NCBI GenBank assembly: GCA_036768485.1
Contig: JAVLUZ010000145.1
Coordinates: 1,126,785-1,190,784 of the forward strand
DNA from: Mermis nigrescens
Taxonomy: Eukaryota > Nematoda > Enoplea > Mermithida > Mermithidae
Direction of reading: 5' to 3'
DNA length: 64,000 nucleotides
Shown here: positions 11,401 to 21,995 of the stretch, piece after piece
How positions within the stretch are numbered: the stretch's first letter is position 1
How the letters are laid out: every line of letters begins with the position of its first letter
Notes under the pieces: generated by a model
What the model was told of the DNA's origin: nothing
The model's input: only the letters and a program-made list of their open reading frames with translations
The model's database searches: none
Program-made: the position numbers and the translations under genes

Positions 11401-12787
11401 TTGGGAAAAACAGTTTACTTGCTTCAGTCATTCATAGGCAACTGTAAAACGTCCAGTTTAAACTAGTGAACAGTAATTATATGATTATTTAAAGCAGAGC
11501 AGACAAATGACTTATCTGGTTTATTTAGAGACAAGGACGCTGTTGTTACCACAATCTAAAAGAACTGAATAATGCAATATTTTTCCCCGACCCCGGCCAT
11601 TTTTGAAACTTGCCCCGGCCGGGGCCGAAAGAACCCAAAAAATGGCCGGGGATAGCCGGGGCCGGGGCCCCGGCGGTCGATCACTAATTTAGAGCAATGA
11701 ATTCGACAGATGCTTAATTAGCTGTACTGCTACTTAAGACAAAAAACAAGTTAAAAATGTTAAACTCGCTTGTTCAAATGCGCGCTAAGTCTCAAATATT
11801 TTAAGTTTCACTCTTTACTGAGAGGCAGCCGATTTTTTTAAGCTTTTCTTGCAATAAAAGAAGTGCGTTATCGAAAATTTGAATTTACGGTCAAAAACAT
11901 TGAAGAAATTCAACTTTTTTTATCACAATCGGCAAAGTCAAAGAAATTTGGACAAAGAATAGGAAGGGAAAACGAGCATCGCCATACATCTTTACCGCGT
12001 CTAAAATAATTTAGACCATAAATGTGATGGGAAGGGGGTTTAGGGGATTCCACCACCCAAAATCGGTCGTCCCCCATCCTCCGAAAGTCATAAAATGTTT
12101 GATACCGTCCCGATTTTTTGCGGAAACTTGCGTTTGGGCTATTTTTTGGTGCATTTTTGACATTCTTGTCCAGAAGTTGGAGCATAGGTGCACAAGGTCA
12201 GGGTCGGCAGGGGGGGGTGAAATCTCCAAAATCCAAGACGGTAAATTTAACGTTCATGATTTTTTTTGCTGTTATAACGATCAAAGTAGTCAAAAGAGCC
12301 TATAAAACGTTTTTGTGGTAATATCGCATTTTAAAGGCATTTTTAGTCCATTTCGACAGCGTTATATCACTTTTAACATTGAAAAATGCAAAAATTTATC
12401 AATTTTGAGCGCTTTTTGGGTGAAATGTACTTAAAAATAATAATCTGGGGCGAAACGCCGGAAAAATTTTCGAGTTTTTATTGCTTTTGACCTCAAAAGT
12501 GATGCAAAAAACGTTCCATCTGCTTAAAATCGATGGACAGTACCTGTCCGGCGACCCTTCAGGAAGGGTACCCCTCAGCCCCCTTATGTGCATGTATGAG
12601 TTGGATGGAGGTCATTTACACCCCCTCTACCTAAAAATGGCCAGCGGTGACCTCCGCCCGAAATTTTGAGCCGTTGCACGTCTAATTAAAACTGTATAAT
12701 AATTAAGACCTGATCAAGGCACTTTAATTCTTCCATGGGATAAACGGTTTTTCCGCACTCTGAGCGTGCGCAACACCTGGTCGCCAT
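5387..12787 (-). CDS. Lasp: Lasp-like LIM and nebulin-repeat protein, 5' part (3 exons)
   Basis: Three minus-strand exons (12710-12787, 7338-7432, 5387-5471) join in phase to about 86 residues: a start codon, one LIM domain and the first nebulin-like motif. Lasp proteins are actin-associated scaffolds with an N-terminal LIM domain, nebulin repeats and usually a C-terminal SH3 domain; they act in the cortical and muscle cytoskeleton. Diagnostic stretches are [29 protein letters not shown] and [17 protein letters not shown], which align in order with insect and vertebrate Lasp. The intron positions (after the LDQ, and inside the Ala codon after YCE) keep frame exactly. The remaining nebulin repeats and the SH3 domain were not found between 1 and 5386 and probably lie beyond the left edge. 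Introns of about 5.3 and 1.9 kb carry many repeats. Confidence 0.9.
6580..6955 (+). mobile_element. Family B element
   Basis: It contains TTTTTGGCGCTTCGCCCCAT and TTTTTCGACTATATTTTGTT, then TTGTCCGAAACG and a CCCCTAGAATTCTCATGCTG end. Confidence 0.7.
7338..7432 (-). CDS. Lasp: Lasp exon 2 (second half of LIM domain)
   Basis: This exon encodes 31 residues plus two bases, flanked by a TGTGTAG acceptor and a GTATGTT donor. It carries WHKQC (His-x2-Cys), CFRC and CTSC, then [15 protein letters not shown], the most conserved segment of Lasp. The split Ala codon (GC + G) is completed by exon 3, which supplies the final His ligand of the LIM domain (CEAH). Only the first zinc pair, in exon 1, departs from the LIM consensus. 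Confidence 0.93.
8452..9249. mobile_element. Foldback/MITE-like element with long terminal inverted repeats
   Basis: The ends are inverted copies: CACATATACAGAGTGTTTCA on the left and its complement, with a C for A, on the right. Pairing continues for about 100 bases at moderate identity (TATACTGTAGC... AAAACTTCGCAGGAGTG) and more weakly to about 300 bases. TATA borders both ends of a CAG(A/C)GTGTTTC core, a possible target duplication. No transposase frame. It lies in Lasp intron 1. Confidence 0.8.
9285..10240. mobile_element. Family H repeat interrupted by a family B element
   Basis: The outer parts (9285-9390 and 9790-10240) match the uninterrupted copy at 36999-37388 (shared blocks: TCGTATATCTCGAG-like start, TTGTGAACTTTTC, the GGGACCCTT near the end). 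The middle, 9390-9790, is a reverse-orientation family B element that starts CACAGCATGGGAATTCTGGG and ends near CATGTATGG. This shows family B inserted after family H. Confidence 0.65.
11207..11375 (-). mobile_element. Family D MITE, reverse
   Basis: The terminal inverted repeats CAGACACGTAGCT and AGCTACGTGCCTG enclose about 145 bases that match the copy at 62458 (ATAGCACAAAATAACG, TTTCCGATTTTTCTAATTCT). No coding capacity. Confidence 0.75.
11585..11690. repeat. CCCCGGC-rich patch
   Basis: CCCCGACCCCGGCCATTTTT, GCCCCGGCCGGGGCC, AATGGCCGGGGATAGCCGGG and more. It shares words and inverted symmetry with the patch at 605. Confidence 0.7.
11980..12600. mobile_element. Two further G/C-ended repeats upstream of Lasp intron end
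   Basis: GATGGGAAGGGGGTTTAGGG, CATAGGTGCACAAGGTCAGG with a run of G, and a closing CCCCTCAGCCCCCTTATG mark two adjacent or nested elements of the same general design. Open frames across them are not genes. Confidence 0.4.
12710..12787 (-). CDS. Lasp: Lasp exon 1 (start codon, first half of LIM zinc finger)
   Basis: The ATG is at 12787-12785 and the exon encodes 26 residues beginning [17 protein letters not shown] and ending EELKCLDQ. It ends in phase 0 before a GTCTTA donor, which is weak. The start is chosen because it gives the family-typical length upstream of the LIM cysteines. Oddity: family members have Cys-x2-Cys (CARC) for the first zinc pair, whereas this reads CARSEC (Cys-x4-Cys), as if two residues were inserted. 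This may be real, a polymorphism, or a local sequencing error. Confidence 0.85.
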
Positions 12788-14500
12788 GCTTATAATTTAG
12801 CTTAATGATTCGAATCAGCAGTGAGGATAAGAGATGATAAAATCAATCGCAAAATTATAGAAGTTTTCGTCGGGCATCTACCGTATAACGTGTCGCGAAC
12901 TGCTTTGAAAATATTTAGATATAATGCGATCCAAAATATTGACCGATTTGTCCGTGGCGCAAGTCTTCAGAAAAAAGAGATAATCGAATAAGAATCGAAT
13001 TAAGAACAAGAGAGATCGGCGAAAATAGTTAAAATCCTGATTACGCCTATGGTTGGCAACACTGGTTGGTGACCCGCCGCCAGGGTTGCCAGATGCTTTA
13101 GTTAGGAATCCGTCAGGCGCAAACCAGAAACCCGTCAAAAACCGTCAACATCCGGCTAGAAACCCGTCAAAAATCGTCAAACATAACATAAAATAGTGGT
13201 ATGCTTGCACGATAAATAACAGTAAAAGCGCACACGCATTTGCAATAAATGTACAGCATCAACATAGAAAGTAAATTTTTTATTCACAGAAATATGTATA
13301 CTAAATTAGAATTGCACAAAAATAAGGCACCTGACTTAACGACTTCCGGTACATGGACAAAACAGGCAGGATAACATATAAGAATAATACCTAAGTAATT
13401 AATTACGGCTCTTGTTTCTGCATTTTACTAAGCCAAGCCTAAACAAGAAGGAAGAATCAAGCATCTTGAAATATGTACCTTGAAAGAAATATTGAACTAC
13501 AACAGGTTAAACTTCTATTATGGTAGCTACGTTTTGTAAATAAGTACTCACCGTTTTTTTCAAGCGATTTGGTTGACATTATAGATCAGACTTGACATTT
13601 TTTCCACATTTTTCCACTTTTTTCACTTTTTTCCACGTTTTTTGGAAGGTCCAAAAAGGTCAAAAATAAAGCGCCCGTGTTTAAAAAGTAGTACACTTTG
13701 TGCAGAAAAATTTTGCGCTCTATTAGGAATTATACAATCAGTAATTCGTAATTTCTATTAAAGCTTGATTTTTCTTCAGTGCATTTTTGCATTACGAAAA
13801 TTTTCCACAAATGCCAACCAAGCCCTAGAATTTTTTCCAATTTTCCAAATTTCGGTTGACAAATAGACTAAAAAGTGGAATAAATAGTGTGTACTAGGTG
13901 CACACTAGTGTTGTTACGTTCTTTCAGTCAAACTCCCATATTACCTATACTACCTAATAGATTACACACCGCAGAAGTAACGCAATAAACTGTTTTGCAG
14001 CTAATGCGTTTCATTTCTAGATACAACTAATTTTTATTCTTGCAATGCGAGTTTGGTTTGTGGCTCTGGATTCCCAGCATTTGTGATTTTCGGAAAGTAC
14101 CAAACATCGATAGGAAAACCATCCAGATGGTTAAAAGTAGACTCTAGAGTTGATTTCCGAACGCGAGCGCGGAAAAGAAGCCGGAAGTCTCTTGCTAAGT
14201 TAATTAGAATACAATGTAGTTTCTGGACTACATTTTTGGCACTAAGAGTTTACAGCGTACAGAGAATATTTTCAAAATTTTGCCAAAATCAGTCAACTAT
14301 GGGTTAATTTGTGGTGCTGATCACGAATATGCCAGTGGTTTATCATAAAAACGATCATATCGGGTTCCGGAAAAATTGTTCTTCGTAAATCATGAAAGTG
14401 TTGAATTTAAAGTCGCTGATCACGAAAATAATGGTGAAAATAATCATTGAATTGTTATCAACGTCTTATACTTAGGCTCACTTATGTGCATTCACACTGA
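12788..14500. other. Spacer upstream of Lasp
   Basis: CAGGGTTGCCAGATGC with several CCCGTCAAAAACCGTCAA words occurs near 13080-13180. The rest is AT-rich with simple repeats and no supported exon. Confidence 0.5.
13600..13645. repeat. Short TTTTTCCAC tandem
   Basis: Four imperfect copies of TTTTTCCAC/TTTTTTCAC. Simple sequence of no evident function. Confidence 0.5.
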
Positions 14501-14508
14501 TACCAGCA

Positions 14509-14605
14509 TATGGGCTAAGCCTCAAGATAAATGGAGCGAAAATTGCGGAGTGAGAGAAGCGAGCGGAGCAATTTCTGCCCCATTTATGCCTTAGGCTAAG
14601 CCCAT
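14509..14605. repeat. Imperfect palindrome, MITE-like
   Basis: ATATGGGCTAAGCC and GGCTAAGCCCAT ends pair, with ATAAATGG / CCATTTAT further in. The loop (AGAAGCGAGCGGAGCAATTT) shares the GAGCGG motif with the palindrome at 15127. Confidence 0.6.
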
Positions 14606-14708
14606 GTCTGGCACCAATCTGACTCCGCAAGCAATTGCTGTCGCCACAAATTGACAAAAAGTTAGCACGTAAATGGTTTATTAACAATTCCTTAGCTTCT
14701 TAAAATAT

Positions 14709-14775
14709 TGGATCCTTGATGTATTGGATAATGTGTCTGTCTATAACACGAGAGGTCTCAGATTCGATCCCTGCT
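14709..14775 (+). repeat. tRNA-like fragment (SINE head or tRNA relic)
   Basis: GAGGTCTCAGATTCGATCCC has the B-box core, with an A-box-like TTGGATAATG about 40 bases upstream. The cloverleaf is not convincing and no acceptor stem is seen. Confidence 0.35.
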
Positions 14776-15126
14776 GAAAGAAACTTCCTAAAAACTTGTT
14801 CAGCGGCAATATTTAGGTTTCTGCTGGTGCTCCTCCTGATGGTTATAAAACCTAAAATCGCTGCTTAAAGAAGTTTTGAAACATCACAAATAGCGAAATT
14901 ATTCCGGATTTCCGACTGATGCATAGGACAGGTACATAAATTATGTTGTACTTGTACCTACCTCGGTTTTTTCCTCTTGCTATTTAATCTAATTACAATA
15001 ATTCTTATACGCTGTTATGTTGACATTGGTGTGGTTAGTTCACGCCACGCAACTGGTTCGAAATAAGTCAAGTCGAAAACAAATGAGGTAGTGCTCGGAT
15101 TATTCCTATAGATTAATGTGACTGAC

Positions 15127-15254
15127 CAAAATGTTGGTGCCAGCGCTTAAAATAAGCCCAAGCAATGGGATACGACTCACGCCGCTCACTTCACTCGCTC
15201 CGCTCGTCAGATCCCATTACTCAGGCTCATTTTAAACGCTGTACCAACATTTTG
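15127..15254. repeat. 128-bp palindrome with 45-bp arms, MITE-like
   Basis: The left arm from CAAAATGTTGGT to AATGGGAT pairs with the right arm ATCCCATT to ACCAACATTTTG at about 85 percent by eye. The loop is CACTTCACTCGCTCCGCTCG-like. No frame. It would form a strong hairpin in RNA or single-stranded DNA. Confidence 0.75.
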
Positions 15255-15339
15255 ATTAGCCCAGGACACTGAGTCTGAGCCTAATAAGCAGGTAAACCAA
15301 TGCAAAAGACTATGGCTAATAACCTTGTGCTTCTTTATC

Positions 15340-15425
15340 GAAACGAACCAGCGTTAGTCGCATTGGTTATGGTTCGAGCGCTTGAAGCAAGAAGTCCACG
15401 CTTCGAATCTGGTTGGCAGCGGCTT
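15340..15425 (+). repeat. tRNA-like SINE head
   Basis: An A-box-like TTAGTCGCATTGG and a B-box-like GCTTCGAATCTGG are spaced as in a tRNA gene, but no acceptor stem pairs. It reads as the promoter head of a tRNA-derived SINE lying next to the LINE 3' end. Confidence 0.5.
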
Positions 15426-15780
15426 TCTTCCGCATCATCGGAAGCTACGGAGTGCATACATACGCCATTACAATATGACTATCTGGAGTAACTTAAGAAT
15501 ATGGTACTTTCTGAATACTAACAAATTAACTTCAGAAGAGCTGAATTTTTTTGCTCAGTACTTAGAACATGTTAAAAGAAAGCGCGGAAAAAAATTTCAT
15601 CCGTCTACGATCAATATTACAAAAGCTATGGGTTTAACAACAACAACAACAACAAAGATTTTATTGCAAAACGTACAAGACATGGTAAAAATAAAGACAC
15701 AGCGTACGATACAAAGATATGATAAAACGATATATGACTAAAACGTCAGCAACGGGACACGCAGTCACGAACGTGAAAAC

Positions 15781-18554
15781 TTACACGTGCCCCTTCAGAT
15801 GAACAGAAAAATCAAAAGCATTTAGTTTGCGTTTAAAAATTTCTAAGCTAGGTGAATTTACAACATCAACTGGAAGTGAATTCCACAGATTCACATATCT
15901 ATGACTGAACTGAACGAGCTACTGGAACAGTCAGTTTAAGGTTATTGACAGAGCGAGTATAGTTGCGATTAAATGCGAAAAACTCGTCACAGAGAATGTG
16001 TGATTTTCCATTAATAATCTGATAATAAAAGGATAAAGCAAAACGAATACGGCGTATTTCGAGACGTTCTAATGACAGACTTTTTAAACGATCATTATAT
16101 GACAAACCACTGCTAAAACCAAAAATACAACGGGTAAACTTGCGCTGAACTCGCTCGATACGATCAATATCTCAAATACGATAAGGACTCCAAACGGTAC
16201 AGCAGTACTCTAAAAGCGGACGAACATATACAACAAAAGCACGAGACAAAATTTTATGATCACGAGAGAAGAATAACTTCAGTATCAGACTGGATTGCTG
16301 AGAAGCTTTTTTAATCACTTCATGATAGTGCTGCTGAAATTTCAAATTTTGAGACATTAGAACACCTAAATCGCGGACACAGTCAGAATCAGAAGGTAAA
16401 AGTTGATTTCCAATAAAATATTGATGTTTAGGATTATTATAACCCATGTACAAAACTGAGCATTTATCAATAGATATCTGAAGCTGCCATTCACGCGACC
16501 ATGTATAAAGCTTATTAAGGTCGTTTTGAAGTATAGTTTTAGAAGAGGACAAATTATACATTTTAACATCGTCAGCAAATAACCGAATACGACTACTCAT
16601 ATTATCACATAAATCATTAATGTAAATCAGAAAAAGGGTTGGCCCTATCACGCTCCCTTGCGGGACGCCGCTAGTTACATTAAAGCTATCTGAAAAAGAA
16701 CTATTAACAACAACGCACTGAGATCGAGAGGATAAAAAAGATTTAAGCCAGTTGAAAAGAAAACCATTTAGACCATATGCAGAAAGTTTATGATGTAATT
16801 TTGTGTGCGATAAAGAATCGAAAGCTTTTTTAAAGTCGATAAAAATTACATCTACAGTAGATTTTCTATCAATAAATTTTGCCCATTCGTTTTTACACTT
16901 TAGCAATTGCATTTCACATGATCGACCTTTTAAAAATCCAAATTGGAGAGGAGAAAGTAAATTATTTATATTTAAGTAATCCAGAATCTTTTTATTAACA
17001 ATTTTTTCCATAATTTTACAAGGAGAGCAACACAACGAAATCGGACGATAATTTTCTACACAAGCAGAATCACCTTTATTTTTGAAAACTGGAATTACGT
17101 TTGCTTGATACCACAATTTTGGAATTGAACCTGATCGAAAAGAAGTTTCAAAGATAGAAGCAAGAGGAGGAGAAAGCAAATAACCTAGTTTTTTTAATAA
17201 AAAATGAGCATAGGCCATCAGGGCCACATGCAGTACTTGGTTTAGATTCGCGAATAGCTCTGTAAACGGTGTCTACATCGAAATTCATTTCTGCTAACGA
17301 AGAAAAAGTACGAGCCTGAAAAACAGGAAGATTTTGATCATCAACAGTGAAAACAGAGGCAAAATATGAGTTAAAATGATTAGCTTTTACATGATCGTCA
17401 TCTAATTCAATACCATTAGATAAAGTCAGGGGAAATGAACTTTTCCTGATTTTTAAACGAGAATTAACAAAATTGTAAAAGTTACGGATATCGCCTGATT
17501 TCAAAACTTCTAATTCTTCTTTAGCGTAAAAATTTTTGGTTTCTCTTTTTATAGATTTGCAGAAACTAGAATAGATAGTTCGATTTGTTCGAGTTTTGAA
17601 CTTTTTGTAATTTTTCCATAATTTAAGTTTTTTTAAATATAACTTACGGATGTGTTTAGGAAATACTTTCTTAAAATTTCTATGTACTTTTTTAGGTATT
17701 AGATCAGAACTAATAGTTTGAAGAACTGAAACAAAAACATTATACATATCATCTGCCGAAGTACACTGATTAAATAAATCGGGCCAAGAAACAGTGGCTA
17801 ATCGCATAGAAATTAACTCGTAATTGGCTTTTCGAAAATTTAAACAAGAGGGCATGTGATTTGTCTCTTCGTACCCTTGAATTTCGAAAGCAATAGAATT
17901 ATGATCACTAACAGAAAAAGGAGGTGATATCTTCACGTTAATGGCTTGATTAAGTGAAAAAAGCAAATCTAATATATTATTATCGTGAGTTGGACTACGG
18001 ATTAGTTGCTCCAAACCAGTTGTACAGAAGGTGTCATAAAATAAAGTATTGATGGGATCAGAAGGAAAGGTGTTGGAGACCCAATTAATTTTAGGAAGAT
18101 TAAAATCACCAACAATTAATAAAGGATAAGGTACATTAGAAGCCCATTCAATAGAATTACAAAGACTTTCAGCATACATAATATCATAAGTAGGAGGACG
18201 ATAAGCTAGAATAAATCTAGTTTTGAAATCAGTATTGCATAAATCAAAAATTAAAATTTCACAGGCAGGAAAATTGATAGGAATTTTGATGTGTTTAATA
18301 TGTAGATTATTATTAGCAAAAACTATAAGTTCACCCCCACGTTTATTTAACCGATCACATCGAATAATTTGGTAATTATTTGAACTGCAAAGTAGACTAT
18401 CTGGAATTTCAGGATAAAGCCAAGATTCACAACAAAGTATTATTTCAAACTGTTTGCTATTTAGTAACAGTTTTAAATCACCTAGCTTATTTAACAAACT
18501 TCTTGAATTGAAATACAGAACTTTTAAACGCAAAGTACGAGAAAGGGGCGCGAA
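15781..18554 (-). pseudogene. LINE ORF2: endonuclease and reverse transcriptase, broken
   Basis: Endonuclease motifs in order: VLYFNSRSLLNKL, CCESWL, LAYRPP, LLIVGDFNLP, SDHNS. Reverse transcriptase motifs: NYRPISL, FIDFKKAFDSL, SGVPQGSVIGPTLFLIYIND and the catalytic FADD. The C-terminal domain continues past an in-frame TGA (16172-16174; ...WSPYRI-stop-DIDRIERVQRKF) and, after a frameshift near 15898, to TAA at 15781. A frameshift near 17200 in a run of T separates the two catalytic halves. No ATG opens the frame; it is open from just after a TAG at 18555-18557. Confidence 0.9.
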
Positions 18555-18558
18555 CTAC

Positions 18559-19422
18559 CTAGGTGAAGAGTTGGTTATTAATATTACGGTTTGGTTTGCA
18601 TTTAACACAATCGGCGCGAAAATCGATAAAAAGACCTTCTTCACCTCGAGATTTACGATCGTTGAGCTCGGAAACCAGTTCAGCGTTGACGTTTTCTTTG
18701 AAGGAATGATAAGTCAGGACGGCACCGCAAACGCGAAAGTTGGTCTTTGGATTTAACGCGGACTGTCTTATTGATCAAGGAAACGAAGCGATGCCTTGCC
18801 TGAACCGACGCTAGGCAAACTTTGACAAACTGGACGCGGTTTTCGTGAATGGGACCATCACGAAAGACGCGTGTAACATCAGATGATACTAGATCGTGAC
18901 CATCAGAATGAGAATCGATTAGCCGTTTGACCTGATCAATGTCCTCAACACTGTTCGATAAATGCAAGTTAAACAGAACAGCATTACATTTCTTAGAATC
19001 TCTTTCGATAGCATCATTAATCAGAGCAGATAGTTCGTTTTTATCATAATTGGTAGGAGAATTTCGAGAATGTTCAAGACGATCAACTTTCTTTTCTAAA
19101 TCGGCAAGCTTAGTAGCAAAATCATCTAAGCGACGTTCAATATGCAAATATTTTTTCACAATTGGTTTACAGTGGAAACAATAGAAAGTGGAATCGGGCT
19201 TTGAATAAGTTTCATAATCATGATCATTAACTTTCAAACAAGAAGTATGACCCCAACGGTCGCAAAAATCGCATAATAAGGCAGTGTCGTCATCAGAAAC
19301 TAACTTGTAGCAAATGATACAATCACAAGAATTATCGTTCGTATCATCAAGTAAATCAAAGTTGGAGACTTAGAACGTAGGCTGGTATCCGTGATCTTCG
19401 GTACGCCATTTTTTTTACCCAT
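18559..19422 (-). pseudogene. LINE ORF1: PHD-finger and coiled-coil protein, frameshifted
   Basis: The start ATG (19422) has the strong context ACCATGG. A Cys4-His-Cys3 PHD-type finger follows in a shifted frame (CIICYK, LLCDFCDRWGHTSC, FYCFHC; about 19210-19330), then a heptad-rich coiled coil (RRLDDFATKLADLEKKVDRL) and a basic C-terminal domain. ORF1 proteins of this kind bind element RNA. The C-terminus (FKENVNAELVSELNDRKSRG and on) continues in another frame to TAG at 18559-18561. At least two frameshifts, near 19370 and 18735. Confidence 0.82.
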
Positions 19423-19644
19423 GGTCGAAATATGTAGGTATGTAGAGTTGAAATATTGATCAAATTAATTAGAAGTAACGCATTGCGGCTCTTCAGCTCG
19501 ATTAGTCGCCACGCTCCTTATATAATGAGGGTTAAAACCTTTTCTCGAATTAGCCTTTTCTCGACCTAAACAAGCATCTTCTCGACCTAAGTATTTGAAG
19601 ATTCAAACAGCTGAATGCAGAATCACATGTAGATACCCAATTTA

Positions 19645-19740
19645 CGTCGACCTAAGCATCTATGCATCGATCTGAGCATCTATACATCGACCTAAGCATC
19701 AATACATCGACCTGAGCGGGAGCGACCTCGACCTAAGCAG
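19645..19740. repeat. Minisatellite, unit about 20 bp (TCGACCTAAGCATCTATACA)
   Basis: Four to five imperfect tandem units of CATCGACCT(A/G)AGCATC; scattered CTCGACCTAA words precede it from 19555. Confidence 0.7.
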
Positions 19741-20944
19741 CTTGAAACACCTTTTAGATATACTAAGCCTAAGCCTGAGTATAATAGAAGCAAAAACTTA
19801 GATTTTCGAGTAAAAACCGAAAAAACATGCAAAAAAATATGAAAACTTTTTTAAGTTTTTTTAAAATTTCAAACGACTTTCCGCGCCTTTTTTCCTTTTT
19901 CTCCTTCATTGCTATGCTTCCTTCCGTTATTTCAGCCCATATTATTTATTTCTGACAAATGTGTAAGTCCTTGGATCGAGTCGATTAATCGTCCCACGCA
20001 ACACTCAAATCGAGAGTTGCCTGCAACTTTGCAAATATGGCTCAGATTTTCACCAAATTTTCTTTCCGCGCTTCAATATATCATGTTCTATCATTTTGGC
20101 AAAAAATTTTAGCATTCCGTATTCGTTTTGCACCTTTTCCGAAAATACCATATTCTTAAGTTTAGCCTGACTATCTTAATACATAGGTATGTGAACCTGA
20201 TACACGAATGCCCGTTCTGTTATGCGAAAATGATATAACTTTCTCAAGCTTAAAATCCTAAAAAACGGTCAAAAGTGGCTAAAATCCGTCACAAAAACCG
20301 TCAAAAATCTCTTCCCGTCACAAACCTGTCAGCGTACCCTAAAAACCGTCAATCTGACGGGAAAAAGGTCACACCTAGCAAGGCAACCATGCTCGTCGCC
20401 GCTTCGTTGCTGCTGTTGTCGGAATCAACTACAGTAATTTCGAATTTTATTTTATATGGACGATTGAACACCGTGTATGTCATGTGAGTATTTCAGAGAT
20501 TCAAATCAAATAAAGTTGCCAAACACTTTCAAAGTTTCGAGCAAAAAACAAAACTTTTACAGATAATAATAATATCTTTTAAGTGTGCTACGTAATGTTC
20601 AGAACTAAAGGATTGTTTTTTAACCTTCATAGCATGTAGTTTACTTTACAGAAGTTTAGCTATATATTTATGAGTTTTTATTGGCGGTAAAACGATATAT
20701 TGGGATAATTATTATCAGATCAATGTTAAAAGAGTAATCTGTCAGACTATTTTCGCTAAGATCGGTACCTATAGTCTGTTTCATTTATTCGAGAGCTTTT
20801 TCAATAAATTTTTCTGGGGGCAACAGTATGCCTAACTAGGGGATTTATTGTAATTTGGCAGAAAAAGTTGAGTGGGGGCGAGCGGCCGCCATTCTTTCAT
20901 TTTTAATGCGCTAAACCGTCCATATAGACTCAATTCAAACATCA

Positions 20945-21012
20945 GCAGGAATCGACCACGTGTTTCTTCGACGACAATCAGACGCTCTACCACTACGCTA
21001 AGCAGAAATTTA
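20945..21012 (-). repeat. tRNA-like SINE head
   Basis: On the minus strand TTAGCGTAGTGGTAGAGCG is a near-perfect A box and D arm, and GTGGTCGATTCCTGC a B box with one base missing. The anticodon and acceptor stems do not close, so a SINE or tRNA pseudogene is likelier than a tRNA gene. Confidence 0.5.
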
Positions 21013-21562
21013 CGGTATTGTTTAAAACGCTAGTCTATTGTGTTTAACAGTCAATTTATGCCAAGCTGAATGCGCCAATTTTATCCGCATCTTGCATGAT
21101 CTGCTGGAAGACGAGAACAAAACTTGTGATCTATAAATGACCTACAGTAAGTAGGGAAGATAGAGTTACTGTAGAGTTACTGTAGCCTTGGAAAAGATTT
21201 GCTGAAAAAGCTCGTGGTTAAATGAAACACTACTTTTGAAGATAATGCTCACAGGATATCCGTTCGAGGCTATGTTTTTTGTATTATCCGCAGTGTATGC
21301 AGGCAGACAATTATTTCGTTTAAATCTATTTCGTTTCAATATAACACGGTTTTTTATGAATTTCCGCTGATGTTAACTAATAGCTTAACGGTAAATATGA
21401 ATAAAAGCAAAGAAAAATGCTCCGATGGAACAAAAAAGATGAATATACTTGGAATTGTGGACTATTAAGCATATAAAGGAGGGGACTAGGAAAAATTTAC
21501 CTAAAGTCGCAAAATCTGCTAAAAATCAGACTTTCTCTAAGCAACGCAAAAAATCTAAGTAT

Positions 21563-21995
21563 ATTCTGCGGCCAACAGATTAAAATAAATATTTACCATA
21601 AAAATGATTGAAAAAACAGCACGTTAGCTATGCATTAGCTATGGGAAATGATATTGAGTAAACTAACAGTCTTTCTAAGCCAATTGACATCGAAGGCAAT
21701 TGGAGACATGAGTTGGTTTAAAACAGTAGGAAACGCGTAAGTTGACTTGAAACAGACTAAATGTAGATACACTAGCATGCACGTAACGATTGTGTGCACT
21801 AATCAATCGGCCCCTGCTTTGCTTGCTATAATGCTCATAACAAAATAGAAAAACTTTAAATACAATACCTCTTAGTTTTCTATCAATCAGGTGACAGCAA
21901 TTTAAAAAAGTAACCTTGATAGATTTCGTTTATACACTCTTATCTGAAACTCCGAGCATTATTTAAAAAAGACGCTCTTTTAGAGGCCGCAGAAT
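21563..21995. mobile_element. Insertion in the left arm, bounded by ATTCTGCGGCC inverted repeats
   Basis: ATTCTGCGGCC (21563-21573) and GGCCGCAGAAT (21985-21995) are perfect inverted repeats. The opposite arm reads straight through this point, so about 410 bases were inserted on the left. No coding capacity. Confidence 0.6.

Larger units (their letters stand above)
15639..19430 (-). mobile_element. Decayed CR1-like non-LTR retrotransposon (LINE)
   Basis: Read on the minus strand it has ORF1 (PHD-type zinc finger and coiled coil), ORF2 (apurinic-type endonuclease, reverse transcriptase) and a 3' end AATAAAATCTT followed by a (TTG)n tail, the layout and microsatellite tail of CR1-group LINEs. 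Damage includes frameshifts near 19370, 18735, 17200 and 15898 and an in-frame stop at 16172. It is therefore not autonomous as it stands. The 5' end is unclear, somewhere between 19422 and about 19520. Confidence 0.9.
19430..21405. other. Spacer between LINE and composite element
   Basis: Holds the 20-bp minisatellite, CCGTCA-rich words at 20260-20390 that echo those near 13100 in reverse, and a tRNA-like SINE head. No exon was recognised. Confidence 0.5.

Noticed and set aside
20945..21012. Functional tRNA gene
   Set aside because: A and B boxes are present, but one B-box base is missing and neither the acceptor nor the anticodon stem closes.
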